From Nonomuraea cavernae (lineage in GTDB: Bacteria; Actinomycetota; Actinomycetes; Streptosporangiales; Streptosporangiaceae), in the NCBI RefSeq assembly GCF_014646355.1, contig NZ_BMNH01000005.1, positions 124,001-188,000 on the forward strand: a stretch of DNA of 64,000 nt, given 5' to 3'. The notes under the pieces are model-generated. The model worked only from the letters and a program-made list of their open reading frames with translations, ran no database searches and was not told where the DNA came from. Each line of letters begins with the position of its first letter. The stretch's first letter is position 1. Shown here in pieces: positions 19,593 through 28,180 of the stretch. Both the position numbers and the translations under genes were made by a program.

Positions 19593-20733
19593 ACGGCAGC
19601 GGAAACTCCGCGACGACCTCCCAGCCGCCCTCGGGCACCGGTCCCGCGTGCAGCCTGCCGCCCAGCGCCTCGACCCGCTCGGCCATCCCGACCAGCCCGA
19701 AGCCGCCGCCGAGGCTCGCCGTCCTGGCATCGGACGCCGAGCCGAAGTCACGCACCCGCAGCCCCGCCACCTGGTCGGACAGATGCAGACGGGCCTCGAT
19801 CCAGGCCGCTCCCGACGCGTGCCTGCGCACGTTGGTGAGCGCCTCACGCAGCACCCGGTGGAGCGTCGTCATCACCTCGGGCGGCAGGGTGGCGTCGTCG
19901 ATGCCCGGCCCGATCTCGAACGCGACGCGGGGACCGTTCGCCGAGAACCGCTCGGTCAGCAGGCGCAGGTCGGCCAGCGAGGTGCCCGGCGTGCGGGCCG
20001 CCTCGTCGTCGTCTCGCAGCACGGTGACCAGGCGCCGCATCGAGGTGAGCGCCTCGCCGCCGGCGCCGGCGATCGCGTCCAGGGCGGGCAGCACGGCCTC
20101 GGGTCTCAGCTCGGCGACCGTACGGGCGGCCTGCGCCTGGACCACGATGCCGGTGATGTGGTGGGCCACCAGGTCGTGGAGCTCCCTGGCCAGCTCCAGA
20201 CGCTCGCTGCGTCGTACGGACTGGATGGCCTCGGTACGGCGCTCCTGCTGGAAGCGGAGGTAGCCGCCGACGCCGGCGGTCAGCGACCAGCCCGCGAACA
20301 GCAGGAACGAGAAGGCCAGCCCGTTGTGCTGGAGATCGCGCCCCGAGCCCTCCGCCAGGAGCACCACGAGCACGCCCACGGACAGCGCCGCGGCCCGCCA
20401 GACCGGCTCGACGTGGCGCAGCACGCCGAGGGTGAGCACGAGCAGCGCGCCGCTCTCCGCGCAGCCGGGCGCGCCGCCGAAGCCGGTGACGCCCATGGTC
20501 AGGGAGACGCAGGCGGACAGGGCCAGCAGGACGGCGAGACTCGCCAGGCGATGGCGTCGCCGCAGCATCACGGCCACGACGCCGGCCGCTCCGGTGGCCG
20601 GGGCGAGCCACTGGAGCCCGCCGAGGCCGGTCGCCATGGCCAGGTCGATCAGCAGCATCAGGCCCAGCCAGCCGAGCATGGCGAGCTCGCTCAACCGGCG
20701 GATCCAGTAGACGATGCGTTTGGAGTCCCCCAC
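19591..20733 (-). CDS. NarL-type sensor histidine kinase, orphan
   Basis: 380 residues. About five hydrophobic segments lie between residues 15 and 155, followed by a HisKA_3 dimerisation helix with the phospho-acceptor His186 (ARELHDLVAHH). The HATPase domain follows, with TNVRRHA (N box) and GGGFGLVGMAERVEALGG (G box). Such kinases normally pair with a LuxR-type regulator, but none is adjacent. The GTG start has TAGGCT (20741-20746) 7 bases upstream and no convincing ribosome site, consistent with a leaderless mRNA. Confidence 0.9.
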   Translation of the reverse strand: MGDSKRIVYWIRRLSELAMLGWLGLMLLIDLAMATGLGGLQWLAPATGAAGVVAVMLRRRHRLASLAVLLALSACVSLTMGVTGFGGAPGCAESGALLVLTLGVLRHVEPVWRAAALSVGVLVVLLAEGSGRDLQHNGLAFSFLLFAGWSLTAGVGGYLRFQQERRTEAIQSVRRSERLELARELHDLVAHHITGIVVQAQAARTVAELRPEAVLPALDAIAGAGGEALTSMRRLVTVLRDDDEAARTPGTSLADLRLLTERFSANGPRVAFEIGPGIDDATLPPEVMTTLHRVLREALTNVRRHASGAAWIEARLHLSDQVAGLRVRDFGSASDARTASLGGGFGLVGMAERVEALGGRLHAGPVPEGGWEVVAEFPLP

Positions 20734-20871
20734 CTCACGCAGCCTAGACCGGAGGTCGTAGCGGCCGTATCGGCCGTTCGGCCGACCGGGCGCACGAGGA
20801 CCGGCCCTTCAGCGGAGGCGCGGCCGGGCGGTCGGCGGCGATGCTGGATTCCGGAGAAGGGGGACGGAGAC

Positions 20872-21069
20872 ATGATGGTCGTCGGGTTCGCGTTGCTGGG
20901 TGTCGGGCTGGTCATCGGAGTGTTGCTCGCTCTGGCCGATCCGGTGCTGCTCTCGCGCGTCAACGGGGAGTACGCGGAGGGCGGCAGCGGTCGCCACCTC
21001 GATCGGTCCGCGGTGGTGCGGCTGGCCGAGCGCGGCGGGCCCGGCAGGGACGAGCGGGCCGCCGCCTGA
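20872..21069 (+). CDS. Small single-span membrane protein
   Basis: 65 residues: one hydrophobic helix (VVGFALLGVGLVIGVLLALADPVLL) and a hydrophilic, Arg/Gly-rich tail. Two consecutive ATG codons (20872, 20875) follow GGAG at 20866-20869, so 20875 may be the used one. No family recognised. It sits between the divergent kinase gene and the cystathionine lyase gene. Confidence 0.6.
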   Translation: MMVVGFALLGVGLVIGVLLALADPVLLSRVNGEYAEGGSGRHLDRSAVVRLAERGGPGRDERAAA

Positions 21070-21106
21070 GGCCGCTCGCGCGGGCCGCTTCCGTTACGGT
21101 GGCCGT

Positions 21107-22246
21107 ATGACCAACGGTTTCGAAACTCTGGCGATCCACGCAGGTCAGGAGCCCGACCCGCTGACCGGCGCGGTCGTGCCACCGATCTATGCGACGTCCA
21201 CCTACAAGCAGGATGGCGTGGGCGGCCTGCGTTCCGGATACGAATACAGCCGCTCGGCCAACCCCACCAGGACCGCGCTCGAAGAGGCGCTGGCCGCGGT
21301 GGAGGGCGGAGCGCGCGGGCTGGCGTTCGCGTCCGGCCTGGCGGCCGAGGACACCTTGCTGCGCGCCCTGTGCAAGCCGCAGGACCACGTGATCATTCCG
21401 AACGACGCCTACGGCGGCACCTACCGCCTGTTCGCCAAGGTGCACGCGCGCTGGGACCTGCACTTCGACCCGGTGCCGCTCGGCGACCTCGACGCCGTGG
21501 CCGCCGCGATGACGCAGAAGACCAAGATCGTGTGGGTGGAGACGCCCACCAATCCGCTGCTCGGCATCGCCGACCTCACCGCCCTGGCCCGGCTGGCGCA
21601 CGAGAACGGCGCCCTGCTGGTCGTGGACAACACGTTCGCCTCGCCGTACCTTCAGCAGCCGCTGGCGCTGGGCGCAGACATCGTCGTGCACTCCACGACC
21701 AAGTACATCGGCGGCCACTCCGATGTGGTCGGCGGTGCGCTGGTGGCGGCGGACCAGGCGCTCGGAGACGAGCTGGCCTACCACCAGAACGCGATGGGCG
21801 CCGTGGCCGGGCCGTTCGACGCGTGGCTCACGCTGCGCGGGCTCAAGACGCTCGGCGTGCGGATGGACCGCCACTGCGACAACGCCGAGCGGGTCGTCGA
21901 CCTGCTGCTCGCCCACCCGCGCGTGACGCAGGTGCTCTACCCGGGGCTCGGCGAGCACCCCGGGCACGAGGTGGCCGCCAAGCAGATGAAGAGGTTCGGC
22001 GGCATGGTGTCGTTCCGCGTGGCGGGCGGCGAGGCCGAGGCGGTCGAGGTGTGCGACCGGGCCAAGCTCTTCACGCTCGGCGAGTCGCTCGGCGGTGTCG
22101 AGTCGCTCATCGAGCATCCGGGCAGGATGACGCACGCCTCCGCGGCCGGGTCACCGCTCGAGGTGCCCGCGGACCTCGTGCGGCTGTCGGTCGGCATCGA
22201 GACGGTCGGCGACCTGCTCGCCGACCTCTCGCAGGCGCTGGGTTAG
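21107..22246 (+). CDS. Cystathionine gamma-lyase / gamma-synthase
   Basis: 379 residues of the Cys/Met-metabolism PLP enzyme family (fold type I). Landmarks are SGYEYSRSANPTR, FASGLAAEDT, and the PLP Lys199 in HSTTKYIGGHSDVVGG. GMVSFRV and LGESLGGVESLIEHP complete the active-site region. Lyase (cystathionine to cysteine) and synthase (homoserine ester to cystathionine) cannot be separated by eye; proximity to cbs favours lyase and reverse transsulfuration. TACGGT at 21095-21100 lies 6 bases before the ATG with no ribosome site, which fits a leaderless mRNA. Confidence 0.92.
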   Translation: MTNGFETLAIHAGQEPDPLTGAVVPPIYATSTYKQDGVGGLRSGYEYSRSANPTRTALEEALAAVEGGARGLAFASGLAAEDTLLRALCKPQDHVIIPNDAYGGTYRLFAKVHARWDLHFDPVPLGDLDAVAAAMTQKTKIVWVETPTNPLLGIADLTALARLAHENGALLVVDNTFASPYLQQPLALGADIVVHSTTKYIGGHSDVVGGALVAADQALGDELAYHQNAMGAVAGPFDAWLTLRGLKTLGVRMDRHCDNAERVVDLLLAHPRVTQVLYPGLGEHPGHEVAAKQMKRFGGMVSFRVAGGEAEAVEVCDRAKLFTLGESLGGVESLIEHPGRMTHASAAGSPLEVPADLVRLSVGIETVGDLLADLSQALG

Positions 22247-22671
22247 GTCGGCACCACCATCAGGAACAGGATGACCAGCCAGATCACCGCCAGCAGCCCG
22301 CTGATGGCGGCGATCCGGCCGTTCTGCACCTGAGCGTCGTCGGCCGGGGTCTCGCTCGCGAGGGCCCGGACGGCGGTGCGCAGGTCGCGGTCGATGATCA
22401 CGACCAGCACGATGGCCACGATGAACAGTGTCATCGACGCCGTCATGTACCACTTGCCGAGCACGCCGCCGCCCATGACCACGCCGAGCGCGATGCCGAA
22501 GATCAGCACGCCGAGCGAGCCGATGGCGTAGACCCGCGTGGTGCGCTGGATGTTTCGCAGGACGGGCACGTTCTTGGTGCGGATGGCTCGCGGTGCGGCC
22601 ATCGTCACCGCGGTGAGCGGGCCGATGGCGAAGATGGCGAAACCGATGTGCAGCCACAGAAGCAGGGACAT
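22243..22671 (-). CDS. Four-helix membrane protein, DUF2269-like
   Basis: 142 residues with four predicted membrane helices, the first starting LLLWLHIGFAIFAIGPLTAV and the last at the C terminus. It resembles DUF2269 integral membrane proteins; function unknown. The ATG at 22671 lies 10 bases after the stop of the 41-residue gene, so the two may be one operon. A TAGTCT box (22679-22684) also sits 7 bases before the ATG, so it may have its own leaderless start. The last four bases overlap the end of the convergent cystathionine lyase gene. Confidence 0.75.
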   Translation of the reverse strand: MSLLLWLHIGFAIFAIGPLTAVTMAAPRAIRTKNVPVLRNIQRTTRVYAIGSLGVLIFGIALGVVMGGGVLGKWYMTASMTLFIVAIVLVVIIDRDLRTAVRALASETPADDAQVQNGRIAAISGLLAVIWLVILFLMVVPT

Positions 22672-22681
22672 GCGGGAGAGA

Positions 22682-22807
22682 CTAGTCCCCGACGATCTCG
22701 GCCGGGGACTCGACACACTCCTTCTGCTCCGAGGTGCAGCGCATGACGAGCTCCATGGCGGCGATGGCAATGATCATCAACGCGATCAAAAGAATCATGG
22801 CAATCAT
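22682..22807 (-). CDS. 41-residue membrane peptide
   Basis: A short gene: 41 codons from ATG 22807 to TAG. The first 22 residues are almost wholly hydrophobic (MIAMILLIALMIIAIAAMEL), followed by a charged tail with two Cys (24 and 31). A near-perfect ribosome site, AAGGAGG, lies 8 bases before the ATG, which is the main reason to believe it. No homologue recognised. It lies directly upstream of the four-helix membrane protein and divergent from the DUF6292-like gene. Confidence 0.6.
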   Translation of the reverse strand: MIAMILLIALMIIAIAAMELVMRCTSEQKECVESPAEIVGD

Positions 22808-22833
22808 GAGGCACCCCTCCTTCCCCGTGTCAG

Positions 22834-22850
22834 ACGGAAATATCGTCCGT
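22834..22850. promoter_or_regulatory. Short dyad in divergent intergenic region
   Basis: ACGGA at 22834-22838 and TCCGT at 22846-22850 enclose 7 bases. It sits between the 41-residue gene and the DUF6292-like gene and could be an operator for either. Weak evidence. Confidence 0.3.
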
Positions 22851-22947
22851 TATGACTAGAGGCTGCGGCAACGGAATAAGTTCAGCGCGGGTAGGGTTGG
22901 AAATCGCTGTTTTTCTCTTACCCTCCGGTTACAAAGGAGTTCCTTCC

Positions 22948-23370
22948 GTGGCCATCAGGCATGTCGAGCCCTACACCGACGAGTGGCTGCAGCAGCCCGC
23001 CTGCTACGTGCGCCGCGTCGTCGGCCGGCTCGGAGCCGAGGTGACCGACTGGTGGGAGGGGCCCTGCGATCCGCGTGACGCCACCATCCGGTTGGCCGAC
23101 GGCAGCGCGCTGGTGTGGGACGAGGAGAGCGGCTGGCGCCTCGGCCGCTTCGTCTCCGGCGGGCGCGACCGGCACACCGAGCTGTCCGGGGTCCGCTATC
23201 TGGGCGGCGGCCTGCTGCCCCGGCCGGAGCGGGTGCCCGCGGCCCTGGCCGACGCCCGCGCGGGCGTCGGCGCGAGCAGCGCCTGGCGTCCCTGCTACCG
23301 CTCGCACCGCAACTGCCGCGACGGGTTCGACGTCGCCCTCGACTTCTACGCCGGGCTCATCGACGCCTGA
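22948..23370 (+). CDS. DUF6292-like protein
   Basis: 140 residues, soluble. The pattern W-x..ATIRLADGSALVWDEESGWRLG..YLGGGLLPRPERV resembles actinobacterial DUF6292 proteins, whose role is unknown; the assignment is from memory of the pattern. The start is GTG 22948 with AAAGGAG 8 bases upstream. An in-frame ATG at 22852 would add 32 residues without a ribosome site. It converges on the VWA-domain gene, 48 bases away, and no terminator is visible between them. Confidence 0.65.
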   Translation: MAIRHVEPYTDEWLQQPACYVRRVVGRLGAEVTDWWEGPCDPRDATIRLADGSALVWDEESGWRLGRFVSGGRDRHTELSGVRYLGGGLLPRPERVPAALADARAGVGASSAWRPCYRSHRNCRDGFDVALDFYAGLIDA

Positions 23371-23418
23371 CCCTCGAACGCCTGGGCCTCAGCCGCCTGG
23401 GCCCGGACGCCGGAGCCT

Positions 23419-25386
23419 CTAGCGGGCGCGGCGCAGCCGCAGGAAGTCGCTGACCACGTATTCGCCCAGCCGGTCGGCGCTGGGCGAGAAGACCCGGCCG
23501 CCGTTGCGGCGCGCGAGCTCGTCCACGAACTCCTGCAGCCGCTCGTCGGCCGCCAGCATGAAGACGTTGATCGTCGCCCGCCGCCGCGTCATCTTGTCGA
23601 CCTCCGCCAGCGTGAGCTCCAGCGTCTCGCTCGACGGGGGCCACTCGAACGCCGAACGGCCGTTGCGCATCAGATGGGCCGTGGGCTCGCCGTCGGTCAC
23701 CACCAGCACCACGGGCTCGAAGTCGGGATGACGGTCGAGGTGACGCCCGGCGATCAGCAGGGCGTGGTGCAGGTTGGTGCCCTGGACCATGTCCCAGTCG
23801 AGCCCGGCCAGCTCGTCGGGCTGCAGCACCCGCGCGTAGTTGGAGAAGCCGATGATCTGTACGGCGTCCTGCGGGAACTTGGCGGCCACCAGCGCCTGCA
23901 GGGCCAGCGCCGTCTGCTTGGCGGCGGCCCAGGTGCCGCGCAGGGCCATCGAGTAGGACAGGTCGACCAGCAGGCAGACGGCGGCCGCGCTGCGCCGCTC
24001 GGTCTCGGCCACCTCGAAGTCGTCCACCGACAGCCGCACCCCACCGGCCGTGCCACCGGGCCGGTGGCGGAGGCCGCCGTTGCGGACCCCGTTGACCAGC
24101 GTGCGCACCACGTCGATGGGCTGCTCGTCGCCGAACCGCCACGGCCGTGACGACCCGGTCAGCTCGCCGGCCGAGCCCGCGTCGCGCTGGTCGTGATCGC
24201 CTCGGCGGCCGGCGTCGAGCGAGGAGAACACCCGGCGCAGCGCCGTCTCACCGAGCCGCCGCACGGCCTTGGGGGTGAGCTCCAGCTTGCCGCGGCGGCG
24301 CAGGAGGTAGCCCTGCTCCTCCAGCTCCCGCTCGATCCGCCGCAGTGCCTCCAGATCGTCGACGGCCGAGCGGCCGAGGGCGCGGCGGACCGCGGCCTCG
24401 TCGATGTCGTCGAGCCGGGCGCCCGGGTAGTCCTGGCGCAGCGCCGCCTCCAGCTGGGTGAGGTCGGCCAGCTCCTCCAGCGCGGTGACGGAGTCGCCCA
24501 TGCCCAGCGGCTCCTCGCCGGTCAGCCGCTCGGGGGAGTTCCAGGCCAGGTCGGGGCGGCGGGCCTGGAGGGCGTCGCCGAGCCTGCGCATCTGCTCGGC
24601 CAGCCCCTCCTGGTCGAGGGCCTGGTTGATCAGGTTGGCGAGCTCCTCGCGCTGGCGTGGCGTCAGCGAGGCGAGCATCCGCTGGGTGGCCGCGGCTCGC
24701 CGGGCCAGCAGGTCGACGAGCTCGTCGAGGGTACGCGGCCGCTCGGGGAACAGGTCACCATATTTCGCCATAAAGGCGTCGAATTCGGCCTGGGTGTGCT
24801 CGCCTCGGGCGTCCCTGTCCAGCATGTCGTTCAGATCCGACATCATGTGCCGGATCCGTTCCATCGCGGCCGGATCCGGATGGGCCAGCGCGTCGCGCAG
24901 CCCCTTGAACTGACTGTCGAGCACCTCGCGCCGCAGCAGGTCGCGCAGCTCCTCGAAGGTCTGCCGGGCGGCGGCCGAACGCCACTCGTAGGAGCTCAGC
25001 TGCTGGATCGCGCTCGCGGTGTCGTCGGGCAGCCCGTCGAGCTCCGACTCGCGCAGCCGGGCGTCGTCGGAGGGGTCGGGGAAGAGCTCGGCGCGCTCCT
25101 GGCCGATGGCCTTGTCGAGCAGCGCCCGCGCCTTCTCCAGGGTGCCGTCGAGCCGGCCGCGCTCGCGCAGCTCGCGGCGGCGGCGGCGTACCTCTCTGAG
25201 CATGTCGTCGAGGCCCTTGCGGTCCTGCGTGCCCGGCAGCCCGCGCTTGAGCAGGTCGCGCAGCGCGTGCACGGGCGTCGAGCCGGACAGGATGGCGTCG
25301 CCCATCTCGTCGAGCGCCGCACGCACGTCGTACGGCGCGGCAAGGGGGTCAGGGCCGTCGAAATACTCGCCATAGCGGTAGGCCAT
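23419..25386 (-). CDS. VWA-domain protein paired with AAA+ ATPase
   Basis: About 655 residues. The first 400 are Arg/Glu/Leu-rich and helical; the C-terminal third is a von Willebrand A domain with the MIDAS motif DLSYSMALRG and the later Thr and Asp contacts (GTNLHHAL, VTDGEPT). VWA proteins with a neighbouring MoxR/chelatase-type AAA+ ATPase generally act together in metal insertion or protein remodelling; this target is unknown. ATG 25386 was chosen over the adjacent GTG 25389. The AAA+ gene is immediately upstream on the same strand (52 bases). Confidence 0.88.
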   Translation of the reverse strand: MAYRYGEYFDGPDPLAAPYDVRAALDEMGDAILSGSTPVHALRDLLKRGLPGTQDRKGLDDMLREVRRRRRELRERGRLDGTLEKARALLDKAIGQERAELFPDPSDDARLRESELDGLPDDTASAIQQLSSYEWRSAAARQTFEELRDLLRREVLDSQFKGLRDALAHPDPAAMERIRHMMSDLNDMLDRDARGEHTQAEFDAFMAKYGDLFPERPRTLDELVDLLARRAAATQRMLASLTPRQREELANLINQALDQEGLAEQMRRLGDALQARRPDLAWNSPERLTGEEPLGMGDSVTALEELADLTQLEAALRQDYPGARLDDIDEAAVRRALGRSAVDDLEALRRIERELEEQGYLLRRRGKLELTPKAVRRLGETALRRVFSSLDAGRRGDHDQRDAGSAGELTGSSRPWRFGDEQPIDVVRTLVNGVRNGGLRHRPGGTAGGVRLSVDDFEVAETERRSAAAVCLLVDLSYSMALRGTWAAAKQTALALQALVAAKFPQDAVQIIGFSNYARVLQPDELAGLDWDMVQGTNLHHALLIAGRHLDRHPDFEPVVLVVTDGEPTAHLMRNGRSAFEWPPSSETLELTLAEVDKMTRRRATINVFMLAADERLQEFVDELARRNGGRVFSPSADRLGEYVVSDFLRLRRAR

Positions 25387-25438
25387 CACGAATCCACGCT
25401 AACCCGGGAATCCCGGCCACGCGCCCCCCAGGCGGCGC

Positions 25439-26830
25439 TCACGTGCGGTAGACGGTGACGCCGTCGAGGTCGTCCTTGGACAGGCGGCGCATGAGGTAGA
25501 GGCCCTCCAGCGCGAACTCCAGGGCGGCCGCGGCGTGACCGGGTGACTCCTCGCCCGCGCCCATGCCCAGCTTGGACATGATCTTGGAAAGGCCGTCCAC
25601 CGGACCGATGCGGTGCAGCAGCTCGCCGGCCGCGACCAGCTCGCCCGACTCCACCTGGTTGCCCTCGGAGAACTTGTCGGTCAGCGGCGACAGCTCCACC
25701 CCGCCCAGCCGGCTCCGGAACGTCTCGGCCGTGGCCCGGCGGAGCAGGTGGGCCAGGATCTCGGTCTCCCTGCCCTCCTCGCTGACCTCGAACTCCACTT
25801 TGCCGCGCAGGCTGTGGACGACGTTGGCCAGGTCGCACACCCGCGTGACGGCCCGCTCCTCGCCGGTGATCGCCGCCCTGCGCACGGCCGAGGCCGAGGC
25901 GGTCTCGGCCGCCGCGATCGAGAACCGCGCCGAGACGCCCGACCGCGCGTCGACGGAGGTGGACTCGCGGACCAGCCGGGTGAACCGGGCGATCACCTCG
26001 ACCAGATGCTCGGGGACGTCGGCCCCGATGTCCGGCACCGACTCCTGGCGGATCAGCTTGAGCTCGTCGTCGACGGTCAGCGGGTAGTGGGTGCGGACCT
26101 CCGCGCCGAAGCGGTCCTTCAGCGGCGTGATGATGCGGCCGCGGTTGGTGTAGTCCTCGGGGTTGGCGCTGGCGATGAGCAGCAGGTCGAGCGGCAGCCG
26201 CAGGTTGTAGCCGCGCACCTGGAGGTCGCGCTCCTCCAGCACGTTGAGCAGCGACACCTGGATGCGCTCGGCCAGGTCGGGCAGCTCGTTGACGGAGAAC
26301 ACGCCGCGGTTGGTGCGCGGCACCAGCCCGTAGTGGACCGTCTCCGGGTCGCCGAGCCGGCGGCCTTCGGCGATCTTGATCGGGTCGACGTCGCCGATCA
26401 GGTCGCCGACGGAGGTGTCGGGCGTGGCGAGCTTCTCGCCGTAGCGCTCGTCGCGGTGCTTCCACGCCACGGGCAGCTCGTCGCCCAGCTCCCGTGCCAG
26501 CGTGACACAGCGCGTGCAGACGGGCGCGTAGGGGTGGTCGTTGATCTCACACCCCTCGACCACCGGGGTCCACTCGTCGAGCAGACCGGTGACCGTACGG
26601 ATGAGCCGGGTCTTGCCCTGACCACGCTCACCGAGCAGGACCAGGTCGTGCCCGGCCAGAAGGGCCCGCTCCAGATGGGGCAGGACGGTGTCGTCGAAGC
26701 CCACGATGCCGGGAAAACGGGGCTCACCCGCTCGCAACTTGGCCAGCAGGTTTTCGCGGACCTCTGCTTTCACGGTGCGATGAACGTGACCGCTCTCTCG
26801 CAACTCGCGGAGGTTTAGAGGCTGATGCAC
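25439..26830 (-). CDS. AAA+ ATPase, magnesium chelatase / MoxR-like
   Basis: About 463 residues. Walker A is GERGQGKT at 67-74, Walker B lies in RGVFSVNELPDL, and sensor 1 is SANPEDYTNRGRI with an arginine finger in PLKDRFG. An insertion CEINDHPYAPVCTRC after Walker A has three Cys spaced like a metal site. It is the ATPase partner of the VWA protein downstream. I prefer GTG 26830, since the LRELRESG-HVHRTVKAEV stretch looks like family sequence and TAGTCT (26838-26843) lies 7 bases upstream (leaderless). GTG 26773 is the alternative. The frame runs open far upstream through the antisense of the FIST gene; that extension is spurious. Confidence 0.88.
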   Translation of the reverse strand: MHQPLNLRELRESGHVHRTVKAEVRENLLAKLRAGEPRFPGIVGFDDTVLPHLERALLAGHDLVLLGERGQGKTRLIRTVTGLLDEWTPVVEGCEINDHPYAPVCTRCVTLARELGDELPVAWKHRDERYGEKLATPDTSVGDLIGDVDPIKIAEGRRLGDPETVHYGLVPRTNRGVFSVNELPDLAERIQVSLLNVLEERDLQVRGYNLRLPLDLLLIASANPEDYTNRGRIITPLKDRFGAEVRTHYPLTVDDELKLIRQESVPDIGADVPEHLVEVIARFTRLVRESTSVDARSGVSARFSIAAAETASASAVRRAAITGEERAVTRVCDLANVVHSLRGKVEFEVSEEGRETEILAHLLRRATAETFRSRLGGVELSPLTDKFSEGNQVESGELVAAGELLHRIGPVDGLSKIMSKLGMGAGEESPGHAAAALEFALEGLYLMRRLSKDDLDGVTVYRT

Positions 26831-26992
26831 GGGATCGAGACTACGTCCCCCAGAACGAAAGCGGCAGGGACTTTCGCATCTGGCGGAGATCTCGGACCTT
26901 GACAATTGAGTCACGGCACATGTGCGTGCTTGTTCCTTTAGTGGGGAGAATCGGGCCGAGGGAACTAAGACGTGTCGAGGGAGGCGGGAAGC

Positions 26993-28180
26993 GTGGCCCT
27001 GATGACGAGCCGCTTCGCAGACGGCCTCGCCGTGGGCGCCGACCTGGCCGAGGTGGCCGAACGGGCTGTCGGCCAGGCCCTGTCGAGGCTCGGTGACCAG
27101 GCGGACCTGGTCTGTTTCTTCATCTGCGGCGACGACCCCGACGACGTGGCCAGGGCGGGTGAGCGGGCGATGAGGCTCGCGCCCGACGCGCACGTGATCG
27201 GCTGCAGCGCCACGGGAGTGATCGGCGACGGGCAGGGGGTCGAGCTGGCGCCCTCGGTGAGCGCGTGGGCGGCCACCCTCGGAGAGGCCCGGCTGACCAC
27301 GTTCGCCCTGGAGACGCTGACGACCGAGGACAAGTTCGTCGTGGTGGGCCTGCCGGAGCGCAGCCCCGACGACCATGTGGCGATCCTGCTGACCGACCCC
27401 TACTCGTTTCCGACCGACGCGTTCGTCGAGCGCTCGGTCGACGTGCTGGGCGACCTGCCGTTGATCGGCGGCATGGCCAACGGCCTGCAGGGCCGGGGCT
27501 CGGTCCGCCTCTTCGCCGACGGCGAGGTCTACACCGAGGGCGCCATCGGCGTGCTGCTGAGCGGCGACATCCGGGTCAGCACGGTGGTCAGCCAGGGATG
27601 CCGGCCCATCGGGCCCACCATGGTCGTCACCGGCGCCGAGGAGAACCTCCTGCTGGAGCTGGCCGGGCAGCCCGCCCTGGCCCGGCTGGAGGACATCGTC
27701 AGCGACCTCGACGAGGACGACCGCGAGCTGGTCGCCTCCGGGCTGCAGATCGGCCTGGCGATGGACGAGTACGCCGATCGCCACGAACGCGGCGACTTCC
27801 TGATCAGAGGGGTCATCGGCATCGACCCCGAGCGGGAGGCGGTGGCCATCGGCGACGTCGTCGAGGTCGGCAGGACCGTCCGCTTCCAGGTGCGCGACGC
27901 GGCCACCGCCGACGAGGACCTCTACGACATGCTCGACGCCCACCGCGAGGAGCTGGGCCGGGTCGACGGTGCGCTGCTGTTCTCGTGCAACGGCCGGGGC
28001 TCGGCGATGTTCGGCACCGCCGACCATGATCCGGTGGCGCTGCGCGACACGCTCGGCCCGGTCGGCATGGCCGGCTTCTTCGCCGCCGGCGAGGTGGGCC
28101 CGGTCTCCGGCCACAACCACGTCCACGGGTTCACCGCGTCGGTGCTGGTCTTCTCCTCGGGCGCGGCGGGCGGCGAGTGA
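26993..28180 (+). CDS. FIST sensory-domain protein
   Basis: About 395 residues covering FIST_N (IGCSATGVI, then PLIGGMANG) and FIST_C (YDMLDAHREEL, LLFSCNGRGSAMFG, and GFFAAGEVGPVSGHNHVHGF). FIST domains are thought to bind small ligands, perhaps amino acids, in signalling proteins. This one stands alone, with no kinase or cyclase domain. GTG 26993 is chosen because GGGAGG (26979-26984) is 8 bases upstream; GTG 26972 is in frame but unsupported. The stop overlaps the ROK gene start by four bases, so the two are coupled. Confidence 0.9.
   Translation: MALMTSRFADGLAVGADLAEVAERAVGQALSRLGDQADLVCFFICGDDPDDVARAGERAMRLAPDAHVIGCSATGVIGDGQGVELAPSVSAWAATLGEARLTTFALETLTTEDKFVVVGLPERSPDDHVAILLTDPYSFPTDAFVERSVDVLGDLPLIGGMANGLQGRGSVRLFADGEVYTEGAIGVLLSGDIRVSTVVSQGCRPIGPTMVVTGAEENLLLELAGQPALARLEDIVSDLDEDDRELVASGLQIGLAMDEYADRHERGDFLIRGVIGIDPEREAVAIGDVVEVGRTVRFQVRDAATADEDLYDMLDAHREELGRVDGALLFSCNGRGSAMFGTADHDPVALRDTLGPVGMAGFFAAGEVGPVSGHNHVHGFTASVLVFSSGAAGGE

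Noticed and set aside
26899..26904. Perfect TTGACA as a -35 box for the FIST gene
   Set aside because: No acceptable -10 box lies 16-18 bases downstream, so I did not call a promoter.
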